Of a stretch of DNA of 64,000 nt, positions 22,052 to 33,527 are shown in pieces. The number at the start of each line of letters is the position of its first letter. The first letter of the stretch is position 1. A program made the translations under genes and the position numbers. The notes under the pieces were generated by a model, which saw only the letters and a list, made by a program, of their open reading frames with translations, did not search any database and had not been told where the DNA came from. Location: NCBI GenBank assembly GCA_014964245.1, contig JACVYH010000003.1:2852001-2916000 (forward strand). The letters run 5' to 3'. Source of the stretch: Nannizziopsis barbatae. Taxonomy: Eukaryota; Ascomycota; Eurotiomycetes; Onygenales; Nannizziopsiaceae.

Positions 22052-23108
22052 GTTGCAAAGGAGCCGAAAAAAGCCAGACGTATTCTCTTCAAACTGATCC
22101 TTCGTTGAGGGAGCTCGGTTGTGTTGGTGTTATGGCATATAAGAGATCGTGGGCAGCAAGAAGAGAAGAAAGAAAAAGGCGGCTGGAGGGAAAAGAGGGC
22201 CAATTTATGAAGGAATGTTCCGATGCGCCTTCACCCTGGCTTTATTGAATATCAAATTTTCAAGTAATGAAAGAAGGCTCTAGAATCAAAACAATCACGG
22301 GCAGCATGGGGAGTCCGGAGTTTGCCAGCACAACTGCCCACTAGGCAAGCCCAAAGTCATTGAAGCTCTCCGCAACTATACTTGGAATTGATCTCTAAGA
22401 TCAGCCCTTTGAGATCCTTCATGAATGGGCATAAGTATACTCATGCTCAGGGATTGATTCTTAGGAACTAAGAAAGGGCTCTTAAGGGCAAAAATTAGAC
22501 ATAGCAAAGGCAGCCGGTAAGGAGAGTCAATGCTCTCAATTGTAGAGGGCAGGCGCTCTCAACCAAAACTATTGAATCATCCCCGGGTTGAAAGGTCTTT
22601 AACATTTCGTAAAAGAGCCGATATAACAAAGCCAAACACCGGACCACACATTTGTAAAATTCATTATTCCCGAATTACTCCGTATGTACATACAGTTTAA
22701 CACCTTAGCAAGTAGATGAAGGGCTTTCATCAAGGACTGTTTTGAGTGGGTGGGTTTCAGGTATTAAGTGACAATGAAGCTCTACATCCAGTCATCGGAA
22801 GATGGTACCGAGGCATTTATTCCACATGAATTCATAGTTGAGGATAACAAGGCTTCGGCATGCCCTTCATCGTGATCTTGACGTTGTCTGAACGGAGGAA
22901 GTAAGAGTCTTGATCACGTGACCGCCCTTTCTCCTGACCCCCATGTCTGAAAATGGATACAGCTATCAAGACGTGGTACAGGATACGGAGTACATTAGGT
23001 TGGAATTGATTATACATAAAGAATAATCACGTTCATACACATTCATATGGGCCTTAATTCAGAAAAAAGGCATGGCGCACACCCATCATTTTTACACTCG
23101 GATTTTCC
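22052..23108. other. Intergenic 1.06 kb
   Basis: 5' flank of the previous gene and 3' flank of the next, both on the minus strand. Single TACTCCGTA-type copies near 22676 and 22984. No gene recognised. Confidence 0.5.
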
Positions 23109-24346
23109 CTAGCCAGTCCATTCGTCCAAGCTGTCATACTTGGAAGTTGTTTCCATCAATTTCATGAGTCCGTCAAGCGCTTCTCCCCGTTTAGTCTTAG
23201 CAATCATTTTCTCAACAGCACAATTGATATCTTGCTCGATGATTATAGTTTCCCCAGTAGTATTCCCGGGGCTCGGGAGCTGGATGGGCGACATCAAACC
23301 TTGGTGCGGCGTCTGATTCGCGTGGGATTGCATTTGGGTTCTTTCGTTTTCGGCTGGCCCACCACTTGTGTAAGACATCGGAGGAGATGAGGGCATCGTG
23401 GCACGAGAGTGTTCAGTTAGAGGTGGTGACGGATCTAATCGCGGAATCTTGTTTTTAGAGAAAGCGTTGTTCAACGGCGACGCGATTTTAGAGCCTCTTG
23501 CGCCTCCAGTAGCCTCCCATTCCTTCTTCTGACTTTCATAAGATGCCTCGTATTCTGCCAGACGACGATCCAGGTCCTTCTTTCGCTCCAAGGCTTCCTG
23601 GTGTGCTTCAAACTCCGCCAAGTCGGGGTTCCCCTTTCTGCCCATAGCCTCCATTGCGGCTTGTATTCGCGTCAAAAGTATATTGGTAGTCTGTCAACAG
23701 TTAGAAAAAAAATTATTAGATACTTGTCGTTCAAAGCCATTTGCTCACCTCTTCAATAAATACTTGCCGCTGAACTGGATCTGTAGGAACGACAGATTCG
23801 GCGCGTGTGGGGTGTAAATTATATTTTCTGGATTTTGTAGGAGGAGCGGCCGCATCCGAGACTTGACTGAGATTGAGAAGTGATGATACGCCGAGACTCT
23901 CTTGAGAGCTGGAGTTTTCTTCGTGCTTGTGTCGCTGAGGTTCGGAAAGTACCGCGGGTTGGCGTAGATATGAAATCTACATTCGGTTTAGTAAGAGGAT
24001 GAGTCAGGTAGGACGCGACATTTAAACACACCTCCTTTTCAATGTCTATGCTGGTTTGAGATGCTTCCTCATATATAAAAAATTCCTCCTGTTGCCTTGC
24101 TTGACTGAAAGAACTGCTGGTTGACTTGATGCCATGGTGACTAGTGTCCACTTCATCAATGGAGCGTTTCTGTCCTGCAACAGTAGGACAAGATGTGAAC
24201 GTAGGGCGCTTTTCAACAGCTGCCATGTCCGACTTGCCTAATTTGCTTGGGGAAGGGAGCCTATGATCTGGTGTAGGCAGGATTGTGTTTGTGGATTTTT
24301 CAAGTAGAGGCGGTCGAGAGGATGGGTGAAAGGTGGAAGCAGACAT
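23109..24346 (-). CDS. Uncharacterised Ser/Pro-rich protein with coiled coil
   Basis: Three exons (24032-24346, 23749-23976, 23109-23690); 374 aa, all joins in phase 0. I do not recognise the family. The N-terminal third is disordered (MSASTFHPSSRPPLLEK) and includes KRSIDEVD. The middle contains ISYLRQPAVLSEPQRHK and a Lys/Arg patch PPTKSRKYNLHPTRAES followed by DPVQRQVFIEETTNILLTRI, which looks like a folded helical element. Then comes a charged coiled coil (EAHQEALERKKDLDRRLAEY) and a long Ser/Pro tail, closing with a helical region EKMIAKTKRGEALDGLMKLM. General layout suggests a nuclear regulator, but that is inference only. The start is the first ATG of the frame, 24346. Confidence 0.7.
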
Positions 24347-24451
24347 TGTGACAGGTAGCAAATGGTATGGTTTCAGACGACAAATAATGGCTAAATTATC
24401 TGGATAAGTGAATATTCCCAGCAGACACCAGAAGTCAGGACACTTGGAACG

Positions 24452-24799
24452 CTAAGAGCACAGGCACAGGATTTGAATATAGTAAGCTGCAAGGAGAATA
24501 ATGAAAAGATAAATTGTTCTCACAGCTTGAAATGTCGGCTTATGCACATTTGCCTGCAAGAATTGAGAATCAGAGAGTGCAATAAAGAGTGAAGCAAAGA
24601 TGAGAATCGGATTGTCTTCGCGCTCCTCGAGAAGACTGCGGGATATCGCGTGGAGGCGCATCAACAACGCCAAGCCCGAAGATCCACTTCCGCCGTGACG
24701 CATTTTTGGCGGCGCGTCAAATCGCGTCGGACCAGGACTTGATCCGCTCCGAGACCCAATTGGCCGGAACGGAGTAATATTATGGCGAAGGATATTCAT
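24452..24799 (-). CDS. Possible small membrane protein
   Basis: Uninterrupted 115-codon frame with a clean ATG. A polar Gly/Ser/Pro-rich head (FRPIGSRSGSSPGPTRFD) is followed by two hydrophobic stretches, around NPILIFASLFIALS and IYLFIILLAAYYIQILCLC, giving a two-helix membrane protein shape. It diverges from the glutamyl-tRNA synthetase gene 277 bp away. I do not recognise it; the C-terminal end may be altered by an unseen intron. Could be a chance frame, but composition and placement favour a real gene. Confidence 0.5.
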   Translation of the reverse strand: MNILRHNITPFRPIGSRSGSSPGPTRFDAPPKMRHGGSGSSGLALLMRLHAISRSLLEEREDNPILIFASLFIALSDSQFLQANVHKPTFQAVRTIYLFIILLAAYYIQILCLCS

Positions 24800-25075
24800 G
24801 ATGAGTCATCGGCTTGGCACCACAGCATTCGACCCCTCCACACACCAGCTTTTTGAGCTCGCGTGTTCTACAGCGGGGAGCGCAAGCACTGACAATATCT
24901 TTCTAGATATTCAATTGACAGCTCTTCTAGTAATTTTTTCCGAAGAAGAAATAGACTATCTTGAATAGAAATATATATCTGAACACGGTACGGATCATTT
25001 TCTGTTCTGAAGCCCTCGTCTAACCCCGCATTTACAAGATGTAGACATGACATGCTAATCAATTACTTTCTACAG

Positions 25076-27263
25076 ATGGCGCTGCTTACTGTCGCCTCGA
25101 AAGCCAATGCCGCTTATACCCTGCCAATTGTCACCGCTGCTGCCTATCTTCAAGTGTCTACTCCCAATTCTGACTTCAAAACAACGTTTAAAGACGAAGA
25201 AGCGGTTGGAGAACAAAAAGGAAAGCTGGAGCTCAAGCTTGAAGATGGACAGTTGATATATGATGATGATATCTTGCCTTATCTTCGAGAACACTACCAA
25301 GTCTTGCAAGTAGGGAAGCGTGAACAGGTGTGTTGGAGGATATTTCACATAGAAGCCTGTATACAAAGACTCACACTTCCGGTGCCAACAGATCGATGAG
25401 TGGGTCAAACGATCTACCGAGCTCCTGAATCCCGATTTCAAGTCACTGGACAAGCCGCTGAAGGAGCTTGAATCACATCTCGCATTGCGCTCATACATTG
25501 TAGGGTACTGCCTTACCTTGGCGGATATTGTTATTTGGGGATCGCTTCGTGGAAACAAGGTCGCCATACCGAATATCAAGAAGACTCCAAGCTGCATAAG
25601 CAGATGGTTTAACTTCATCGAATCGGCTTATCCCTGGGTAGGCAATGGGCCATCTGAACTTCAGGCTAGCGCCCTTAAGAAAAGAGCAGCCGCGAGTGCT
25701 GCAGGCGCAAGTTATAACATCGGCCTGAAAGACACCGAGAATGGAGTCGTCACCCGCTTCCCACCTGAACCATCCGGGTACCTCCATATTGGCCATGCAA
25801 AAGCCGCTTTGCTGAATGACTTTTTCGCTCACGAACAGTATAAAGGAACCCTTATTTGTCGTTTTGATGACACCAATCCAACCAAAGAAAACCAAGAGTT
25901 CGAAGATGCTATTAAGCATGACCTTAGCCTTCTAGGAATAACACCTGATAAGATCTCGTTCTCCAGTGATTATTTCCAGGAGATGTATGAGTATTGCAAA
26001 CAAATCATCCGCGACGGCAAGGCATATGCGGATGATACCGAAAAGGAACAAATGCAGCATGAAAGACGTGAAGGTATTGCAAGCAAAAATCGAGATGCTA
26101 CTGTGGATCAAAATCTTGCCCGGTTTGAAGAAATGAAAACCGGGTCGACCGAAGGACAGAGGTGGTGTATCCGTGCGAAAATATCAGTTGATGATCTCAA
26201 CAAGGCCATGAGAGACCCGGTGATTTACCGCTGCAACCTCCAACCCCACCATCGAACTGGCTCAGCTTGGAAAATTTACCCAACATATGATTTCTGCGTT
26301 CCTATTCTAGACTCTATCGAGAATGTTACCCACGCGCTGCGTACAACTGAATACGGCGACCGAAATGCTCAATATGCCTGGATGCAGGAGGCGCTACGTT
26401 TACGGCCAGTACACATCTGGGATTTCTCACGTCTCAACTTTGTCAGGTCCGTTTTGTCCAAGCGCAAGCTTACCCAAATTGTTGACCAGGGCACTGTATG
26501 GGGATGGGATGATCCTCGAATGCCCACAATCAGAGGCATTCGCCGACGTGGTATGACGGTCCCGGCTCTTCGCGAATTCATTCTCAAGCAGGGACCCAGC
26601 AAAAACATCGTGAATCAGGACTGGAATAAGTTCTGGGCCACAAACAAAAAATACATTGATCCCGTGGCGCCCCGACATACAGCAATTGACAAAGAAGATA
26701 TGGTGGAGGCTAAAGTCCAGGGTGTCGACGGCATATCAGCAGCTGAGAAACCCAAACACAACAAGAACCCTGAGGTGGGTGTAAAGAAAGTGGTATATAG
26801 TAGCACTATCCTCCTTGACCAGGTGGATGCCAAGAGCTTCAAAGAGGGTGAAGAAATCACATTGATGAACTGGGGCAATGCTATCGTGCGGAAGATCCAC
26901 GCCGATCCCTCTAGCGGGAAGATCACCGGTCTTGACCTCGAGCTCCATCTTGAGGGAGATTTCAAAAAGACGGATAAGAAGATCACATGGCTCTCCAAAG
27001 ACCAGGAGCTTGTGCCGGTAACGCTGTACGAATTTGACTATCTGATTAACAAGGACAAGATGGAAAAGGACGATGATATTAACGAAATTTTGAATCCTCA
27101 CACCGAGACCAAATCCGAGGCTTTCGGCGACTGTAATGTTGCCAGCCTCCAGGAGGGAGACATTATTCAGTTCGAACGAAAGGGGTATTACCGAGTTGAT
27201 CGCCCAGCCAAGGGTGGTCAGTCGGCTGTCATGTTCAATATACCAACCGGTAAATCCGGTTGA
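25076..27263 (+). CDS. gus1: Cytosolic glutamyl-tRNA synthetase
   Basis: Two exons (25076-25327, 25392-27263); 707 aa. Class I synthetase charging tRNA-Glu in the cytosol. The N-terminal ~190 residues form a GST-like appendix (LALRSYIVGYCLTLADIVIWGSL), as in yeast Gus1, where it binds Arc1. The catalytic domain has RFPPEPSGYLHIGHAKAAL with the HIGH signature, RFDDTNPTKE, GDRNAQYAW, and VLSKRKLTQIV as the KMSKS-equivalent; the eukaryotic/archaeal type beta-barrel anticodon domain follows (ITLMNWGNA, HLEGDFKKTDKKITWL). An in-frame ATG at 25052 would add eight residues, but TTTCTACAG directly before 25076 looks like the acceptor of a 5' untranslated intron, so I prefer 25076. Confidence 0.95.
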
Positions 27264-28288
27264 GACATCAAAGGTCAACGTGATAGGATGAGTAGGAGGG
27301 TTTATGTTCTAGTCGGAGCGATGGATAGGCCTCAGATTGGTGGTGTCACATAGATATTTTGTGTAGGAATCCATTCCAATTTATCGAGCTGCGCGTTACA
27401 ATCTCCATAAGAGAACGTTAGAAGAGCGGTCTGAGGCCCCTCGTACCCAGCATTCTTTAGGTTAAGATCGCCGGTTGGTAGGTAGGCTCTGGAGGTTTTT
27501 TGTTTATATCTCAAAGTGGTGGTCTCCAGAATCGTATACTCAAACTGTCACAAGACTCCGGTTCAAAGGGCTCGAACGCGCTCTGTTTCACCAGATCCAT
27601 TTATAAGTAAGAAATGCGCACTTGAAGCACGAAGCATTTGCATCCTTGCAGCCACCGACGTCGAACAGTCAAAATGCGCACGCGGCGTTGCGATCCGAAC
27701 CGACGCGTGTATCGCCAATCCGCATCCGTCAACCCAGTTCAGCAGGGATGTTCGCTGCAGAAATATTGCTTTTGATAGTTTTTCATCCCGCGGTCATGAC
27801 TCGCAGCGTCAAATGGCTCCAAACCAACGCCACCAGGCAATGCACCGCTGATGTTGTTCGGGGCCATTCGTTAACCCCTGTAGGGCCCGGGAGCGCCCAG
27901 GACTCCAGCGGGTGACTAACCAAATTCGTCGCTAAGCCTTTGCGGGGAAACAAAGAGCGCCCCACGAGCCACGGGTGACTTCCCCACCTGACCTCATCGC
28001 GCTTTGGAACTCTTGGAACCTGCCAGTCCCAAGACTCCCAACTGCCTTTCTGGCGATCAGCGTCGACAGACGTTCCTTCGCCCACTCCCCGCTGAATGCC
28101 GGCCTTAAAACCACTCCGTTTTCTCCGATGCTGCAATACTGACAGCTTCGTGAGCTTCTCTTCTCTATGCTGGCTTAAATAGAAAAGACTTTTGCCTTCC
28201 GCCCGTTTTTCGATCCCTGTTCTTTTTTGCTGCGGCTTCGCTCGGCCTTCCTGGAGAAGCACGAGACCCCAGTGCCGGAGACGTCGAC
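27264..28288. other. Intergenic, synthetase to glutaminase
   Basis: 1.0 kb with 3' flank of the synthetase gene and the glutaminase promoter. Open frames on both strands look like chance; nothing else recognised. Confidence 0.5.
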
Positions 28289-31070
28289 ATGCGGTGGGCA
28301 TTTCTGGCTGCCTTTATCTGGGCGGCAGTCTTTTGCGGAGATGCTCTAGTAGCTGCTTCTCGTTTGAAACCTCCTGTGTTGCCTTTGATCGTGCGAAATC
28401 CGTATCTTAGCGCTTGGCTGGGAAATGCCCGCTCGAACCCATGGTCAAAATGGCCAATGTTCTGGACTGGCCAGGAGATTGGCATGAGTCTTATGGCCCA
28501 ATTGCCTGATGCGGGTCTTACGTATCCCTTGCTGGGAAGACCGCACGATTCGCTGGATCCGGAGCATCCTGACGGGTAAGGAGCTATTCTTGATTTCGAG
28601 CGTTTACAATGCTTGAGCCGTGAATTTAATGAGAGCTTGCAATTAGCTACCGTGTTGCATTCCCAACGTACCTTGGCTCGAGCTACGATGCATCGACAAC
28701 AAACCTAACGTACCGTCTCTATGCGCAAATGGGGGGGAAGCACGCGACACAGGTAGATCTTATCGTCTCATTTTTGTCGCCCATTACACCAACATCGACC
28801 TTACGTCAATCGATTCCCGCCTCTTATATAACTGTTTTTGTACAAGGAGATGTACACGTCAATATATATATGGACGTGAACGGGCAATGGGTCACTGGTG
28901 ATCGAGGCAGCATGCTTGAGTGGAGATTCGATCACATCCTCCCCGAGCAACGAGAGAAAAGTCTACTCAAATGGCAAGTAAATAGGAAAACCGAACAGCT
29001 TTTCACGGAACACAATGATCGGGCCGAGTGGGGAACTATGCATTTCATGGCACCTGCTGTATGATTTCTTTCTTTCTTTTTCCATCCATTCATGTTACAC
29101 TGACGTCAACCATAGAACGTTCGATACGAATCCGGAACCTCCGAGCTCCTAAGAAAGCGGTTTGCTCGGACAGGGACTCTCCAGAATATGAACGATCGTG
29201 ATTTCCGCACTGTCATGGATAGAGAACCCGTTTTCGCTTTCGCTAAATCATTCAATCTCAGCAGTAAAGCTCACGAAGACTCCGTAACTTTCACTATGAC
29301 GCATATACAGGATCCAGTTGTTCAATATGCCGCAGCCCGAGGGCTTACTTTCATGAAACCCCTTTGGCAGTCGTGGTTTGCAGACGTCAACGCTTTACTG
29401 AACTTTCACTATCATGACTATTCCACCGCTAGATTGCTAGCTCGAAACTATTCTTCTCAGTTGGCTGTTGATGCTTTCTTATCCGGGGCTGAGGACTACG
29501 TGGATATTGTCGCTCTTTCAGCAAGGCAGGTCCTTGGAGCAACCTCCTTCTCCGGAACCGCGGAAAATCCGATTTTATTTCTTAAAGAAATCTCGTCAAA
29601 CGGAAATTGCCAAACAGTGGATGTTATATTCCCCTCTTTCCCATTCTTTCTATATACAAATCCAAGATGGCTCGCCTATCTTGTCGAGCCTCTTATTGAG
29701 CACATGTTGAGTGGGCAGTACCCCAATAACTATTCGATGCATGATCTCGGCTCACATTTCCCGAATATGACGGGACATGCCGATGGAAAGGATGAGTATA
29801 TGCCAGTTGAGGAGTGTGGTAACATGCTGATCATGTCACTTGCCATCGTAAACTCGCTTAGGTATCCTGCTGGGGCTGCTGGCGAGGTTCCCTTCCGTGG
29901 TATCAACCATGACGACCCTCTGCCGCCCACTCCTGGAATATTCCCTTTGTCTCCACTTCAAATCAGCGATGGGATTGATAAGATCGACAATCCATGGATT
30001 GATGATGGCTCTAAAGCCCGAGCGCATAAATGGGTCGAAAGGTCATATGCTTTGATCAAACAATGGACTGGCTATCTAGTCCAGTTCTCCTTAATGCCAG
30101 AGAATCAGCGTAAGTCTTTCGAGATTTTGAGGATCTCATAATGTGGTTTACTAATTCCATGAAGTCTCAACCGACGATTTTGCCGGATGGCTGGCTCTCC
30201 AGACGAACCTTGCATTAAAAGGAATAGTCGGCATCAACGCCATGAGTGAGATATCCCGATTTATCGATAACAAAGCGGATACAGCGTACTACAAGGTCAG
30301 TTGGAAATAAGCTTAGGGGAATACTGATATTCTGACTCTGGATGCTCTAGAATATATCTGATACCTACATTGATCAATGGGAAGGACACGGTATGTCGCG
30401 AGATAAGACTCATGCCAAAGTTGCGTACGATTGGTATGGATCTTGGACTACGCTATATAATATGTACGCCGATGCGCTTTTGTGCTTCCATTTGGATGGC
30501 ACCGAACTGGACCCGAATCCTCGGCAAAGAGATCAGAAACCAATAGTCGACCCTATCAAGCGTCGTGAGGGGTTTATTCCCAAACATATATATACCCTGC
30601 AGTCAAAATGGTACCATAATGTCCGGCAAAAGTATGGCCTGCCTCTGGATAGTAGGCATCTATATACCAAATCGGATTGGGAGTTCTTTGCCATGGCGGT
30701 TGCGAGTGAATCCACGCGACACGAAATTTTGGACTCCGTGGCAGTCTGGATCAACGAGACGTCTACAGATCGCCCTATGACAGATCTTTACAAAACTGAG
30801 GGCGATGGGGGGTTTCCAGGTCCAAACTTCTTTGCAAGACCCGTTGTTGGCGGACATTTTGCTTTCCTAGCACTCGAGAGAGCGTGTAATGGAAATGCCA
30901 TGGACGGCTTACGGTTCCTGAATGAAGGAAGCGGTAAAGAAGTAGATGGAAAGGCCCCCCTTGGTGACGATAAAGACCTAAAGTTCGAGATTCAAGGAGA
31001 TGATCGTGGTGCTCAGGTGAAACTGGCTCTGGAAGAAGATTTTGATGATGACGATTGGGCTGGCTTATAG
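28289..31070 (+). CDS. gtaA: Secreted glutaminase A (GtaA family)
   Basis: Five exons (28289-28575, 28647-29058, 29116-30109, 30165-30295, 30351-31070); 847 aa. Extracellular or wall-bound enzyme hydrolysing glutamine to glutamate and ammonia, giving nitrogen supply. Signal peptide about residues 1-23 (MRWAFLAAFIWAAVFCGDALV). N-terminal beta-rich part begins RLKPPVLPLIVRNPYLS and SNPWSKWPMFWTGQEIG, typical of the family. The helical barrel part contains ARNYSSQLAVDAFLSGAED, FPSFPFFLYTNPRWLAYLV, SMHDLGSHFPN, EECGNMLIM and VAYDWYGSWTTLYNMYAD. C-terminal stretch is acidic (LEEDFDDDDWAGL). Several N-glycosylation sites fit secretion. Assignment is by overall pattern of fungal GtaA proteins; glutaminase activity is inferred from the family. 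Confidence 0.9.
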
Positions 31071-31506
31071 ACTTGAAATATGTCATTAGATTTTAGGTCT
31101 GTTTGACTGTACGGTCATCGGCAGCCTGCATTACTTTTTTTTGGGATCATTAGGAGCTTGGTGCTTTTGGAATTGGGCGTTTGGAATTTTTTACATTAAT
31201 ACAATCCTGCTAGATGTATCCCTAGAACCATCCCGCCGCATCTTTATCTATTTTTACAGGGTCTCATTGAGATACCTGCCTGGGCTCTATCATTATGATA
31301 GACGACCGCGCCGATGCCCATGATGAGCCCTTGATTCTAACCGTCCCTAGTGCCTTTTTATCTAAGCTGTTCGCTGCAATGTTCGCCATATCAGCATCCG
31401 TTTTGCGTCCTCCATCCTCACCTAAACATCTAGACACTAGATGAAACATGCTTGTACAAAGTTGCCGATGCTATCGCGTTAATCAGAAGGGCTCCCGTGC
31501 TGTTGG
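31071..31506. other. Convergent 3' spacer
   Basis: Between the glutaminase 3' end and the minus-strand unknown gene. No gene seen. Confidence 0.5.
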
Positions 31507-32655
31507 TCACGTAGAGCCGGGTTTGGTTTTTGTCATAGAAGATTCTGATTTCTCCTGTTTTCTGAAACGACTGTCATATGTATCTATAGTCATGCCAGCC
31601 TTCCTCTTCAGTTCTTCTCTCGGCATTGGCTTGCGTAGAGCAGGGTGATTAGGGGGTCTCGTCGTCAAAGTTAGCCGGGTCCAATTTGAGCGTGATCTAG
31701 AACAAAATGTAGGTGTATTTCCTGGTTGAAAGCCCTGGTCTTCTTGCTGATTTTTCTTGGCTCTTTCGATGAACTCGGCGAAGAGTTTCTTGACAGGATA
31801 TTCGATGAACATGAACCTACTGCGTCGGCATGTTAATATCATCGTGCAATTTTTTGGGGAGAATCTGTGAAGCTCACAGAGTGAATTTCACGGCCGACTC
31901 TAGTCGTTTTTCATGGCTCCTGACACACTGCTCTTTTGACATCAGATGCTTATTTCCTTGATATGCTATAAAGGATGGATAACATACGTACCCTAATACA
32001 CAAATAGACCAAGTGGCCGAATTGGCTGCAAGATATTGTCCTCACTTTGGCAAGCTACGATTTGCACAGTGAAAGGCGACGCTACATCATCACCGCGGCC
32101 GGGAGACTTGCGTCGAGCTAACAGTGCCTTCATTTTCCCGGCAATGGTTGGCCGATCTGTATTTGGATGTGAGCGGCATTCAACGGGCTGCTAACCAGCG
32201 CCAAACAAAAAAGTAGAAAGTCAGCAAAAGACCTAGAAAGTATCAGTCTTTCAATAGGCTCTTGATTTTACCTCAGCCTCCATCTTTCTCAAAGGCAGTG
32301 AATTCCGATAAATTTCCAATCCTCCACACTTGCGAGGTCCATCCTTTATTTGACTTGCTTGTTGCAGCTTTTTCTCGCTGGCCTTGCTGCCAGAGGGCAC
32401 GACGACTCTTGGAACAATGGTGCCCAAACCAAGGCTACATTTAGCCCACATCCATTCGGTATCAGACGGTTTCTCGAGCTCGAAAATGGAGGCGGATGAA
32501 TGGGCGGTCAGCGGAGTGGTGGCGGCCTTGTCTTCACTAAGCATGAAGGATTGGTGAGGTGGAGGAATGAAGATTGAGCAGGTAGAATGGGCTGTTTTGG
32601 GGGTTGGGGGATCCCAGGGGTATTTGATGGTGGTAGTTCCGGTGAATGTAGCCAT
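31507..32655 (-). CDS. Unknown protein, four-exon model
   Basis: Proposed exons 32272-32655, 32002-32190, 31878-31927 and 31507-31819 (minus strand); 311 aa, total divisible by three, introns 81, 74 and 58 bp. I do not recognise the family. Exon 1 has TTTIKYPWDPPTPKTAHS, EWMWAKCSLGLGTIVPRVV; exon 2 HPNTDRPTIAGKMKALLARR and SPFTVQIVACQSEDNILQP; exon 3 VRSHEKRLESAVKFT; exon 4 FIEYPVKKLFAEFIERAKKN. Exons 3 and 4 join very well (GTGAGC donor). Uncertain points: the exon 2 donor (GTGTAT) precedes an in-frame TAG that would otherwise end the protein at residue 193; and the C-terminus, where an acceptor TTCTAG at about 31695 opens a frame ending DPANFDDETP at 31649, could replace the basic tail I keep. 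Confidence 0.5.
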
Positions 32656-33527
32656 CTTTAGGACTTCTCTAAGCAGGGTGAGTGACAATGGGGTTGAAAA
32701 GAAAGGAAAGGAGTTTTGATTAATGGTAGGGAAATGAAGAAAGAAGCAGAAATTTGAACATGGAAGACTTTAACACCTCCTTGCCTTGTGGAAAGCTTCA
32801 GTGTGTGGGCACTTTGGCTTTGTCAGGAATGACAGAGATTTCAATCTCCTATGTGTTATTGAGAAGAATAGGATCTGAATCCTATTCAACCTGGAAAAGC
32901 CCGTCACGATATAAAGCCCGCGGCAATCTCACGGCTCCATCTGGGTATCAATATCTCCTACCCGCAAATTTGGCCTCGTGAGGTACATACTTCTGCTGCC
33001 AGCACCTTCATCAGGGGTTGCGGGTATGGCAAGCCCGAGGTTGATCAACTCAGGCTGTGAAAGTGAGTAAAATGCAATAGGTAATAAAGGAGCATAAAAC
33101 GTCAATTAACTCCAAAATGAGAATTTTAAGATTGCACAGTTTTCACCCCGATACCCCAATACTACAAGATCCATAGTGTTGCCCCCTTTTCTTTGAAGAC
33201 ACTTGACCGAGGACGCTGAATAGGAAGAAAAAGGATTCCAGTAATGCAATTCAAGGGAAGAAGAAGAGAGGAAGTAAGACAGAAGGAAAAAATAGAGAAA
33301 CACTGTATTTGTTGAATTAATTGAACAAAAAAGCCTCGATTTTAATAAGGGCATTTCCCATCCATTCAATTCGCCTAGAGCCTAGTTGGGAAAAGGTTGA
33401 GATACCAGATTCCTGGCAGCATTATGATAGCCTGTAACTGGGTCCACGTCAATGGAAACATGTCCTGAAACGGTAAGAATAATGAAACATACGGAACAGT
33501 TTCAACGTCCCAGATTCCAGGTGGCGT
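32656..33527. other. Intergenic 0.87 kb
   Basis: 5' flank of the unknown gene and 3' flank of the Stm1-like gene, both minus strand. No gene recognised. Confidence 0.5.

Noticed and set aside
23109..24346. Whi5/Nrm1-type cell-cycle repressor
   Set aside because: The helical LLTRIQAAMEAMG segment is suggestive but lacks the conserved core residues I would expect.
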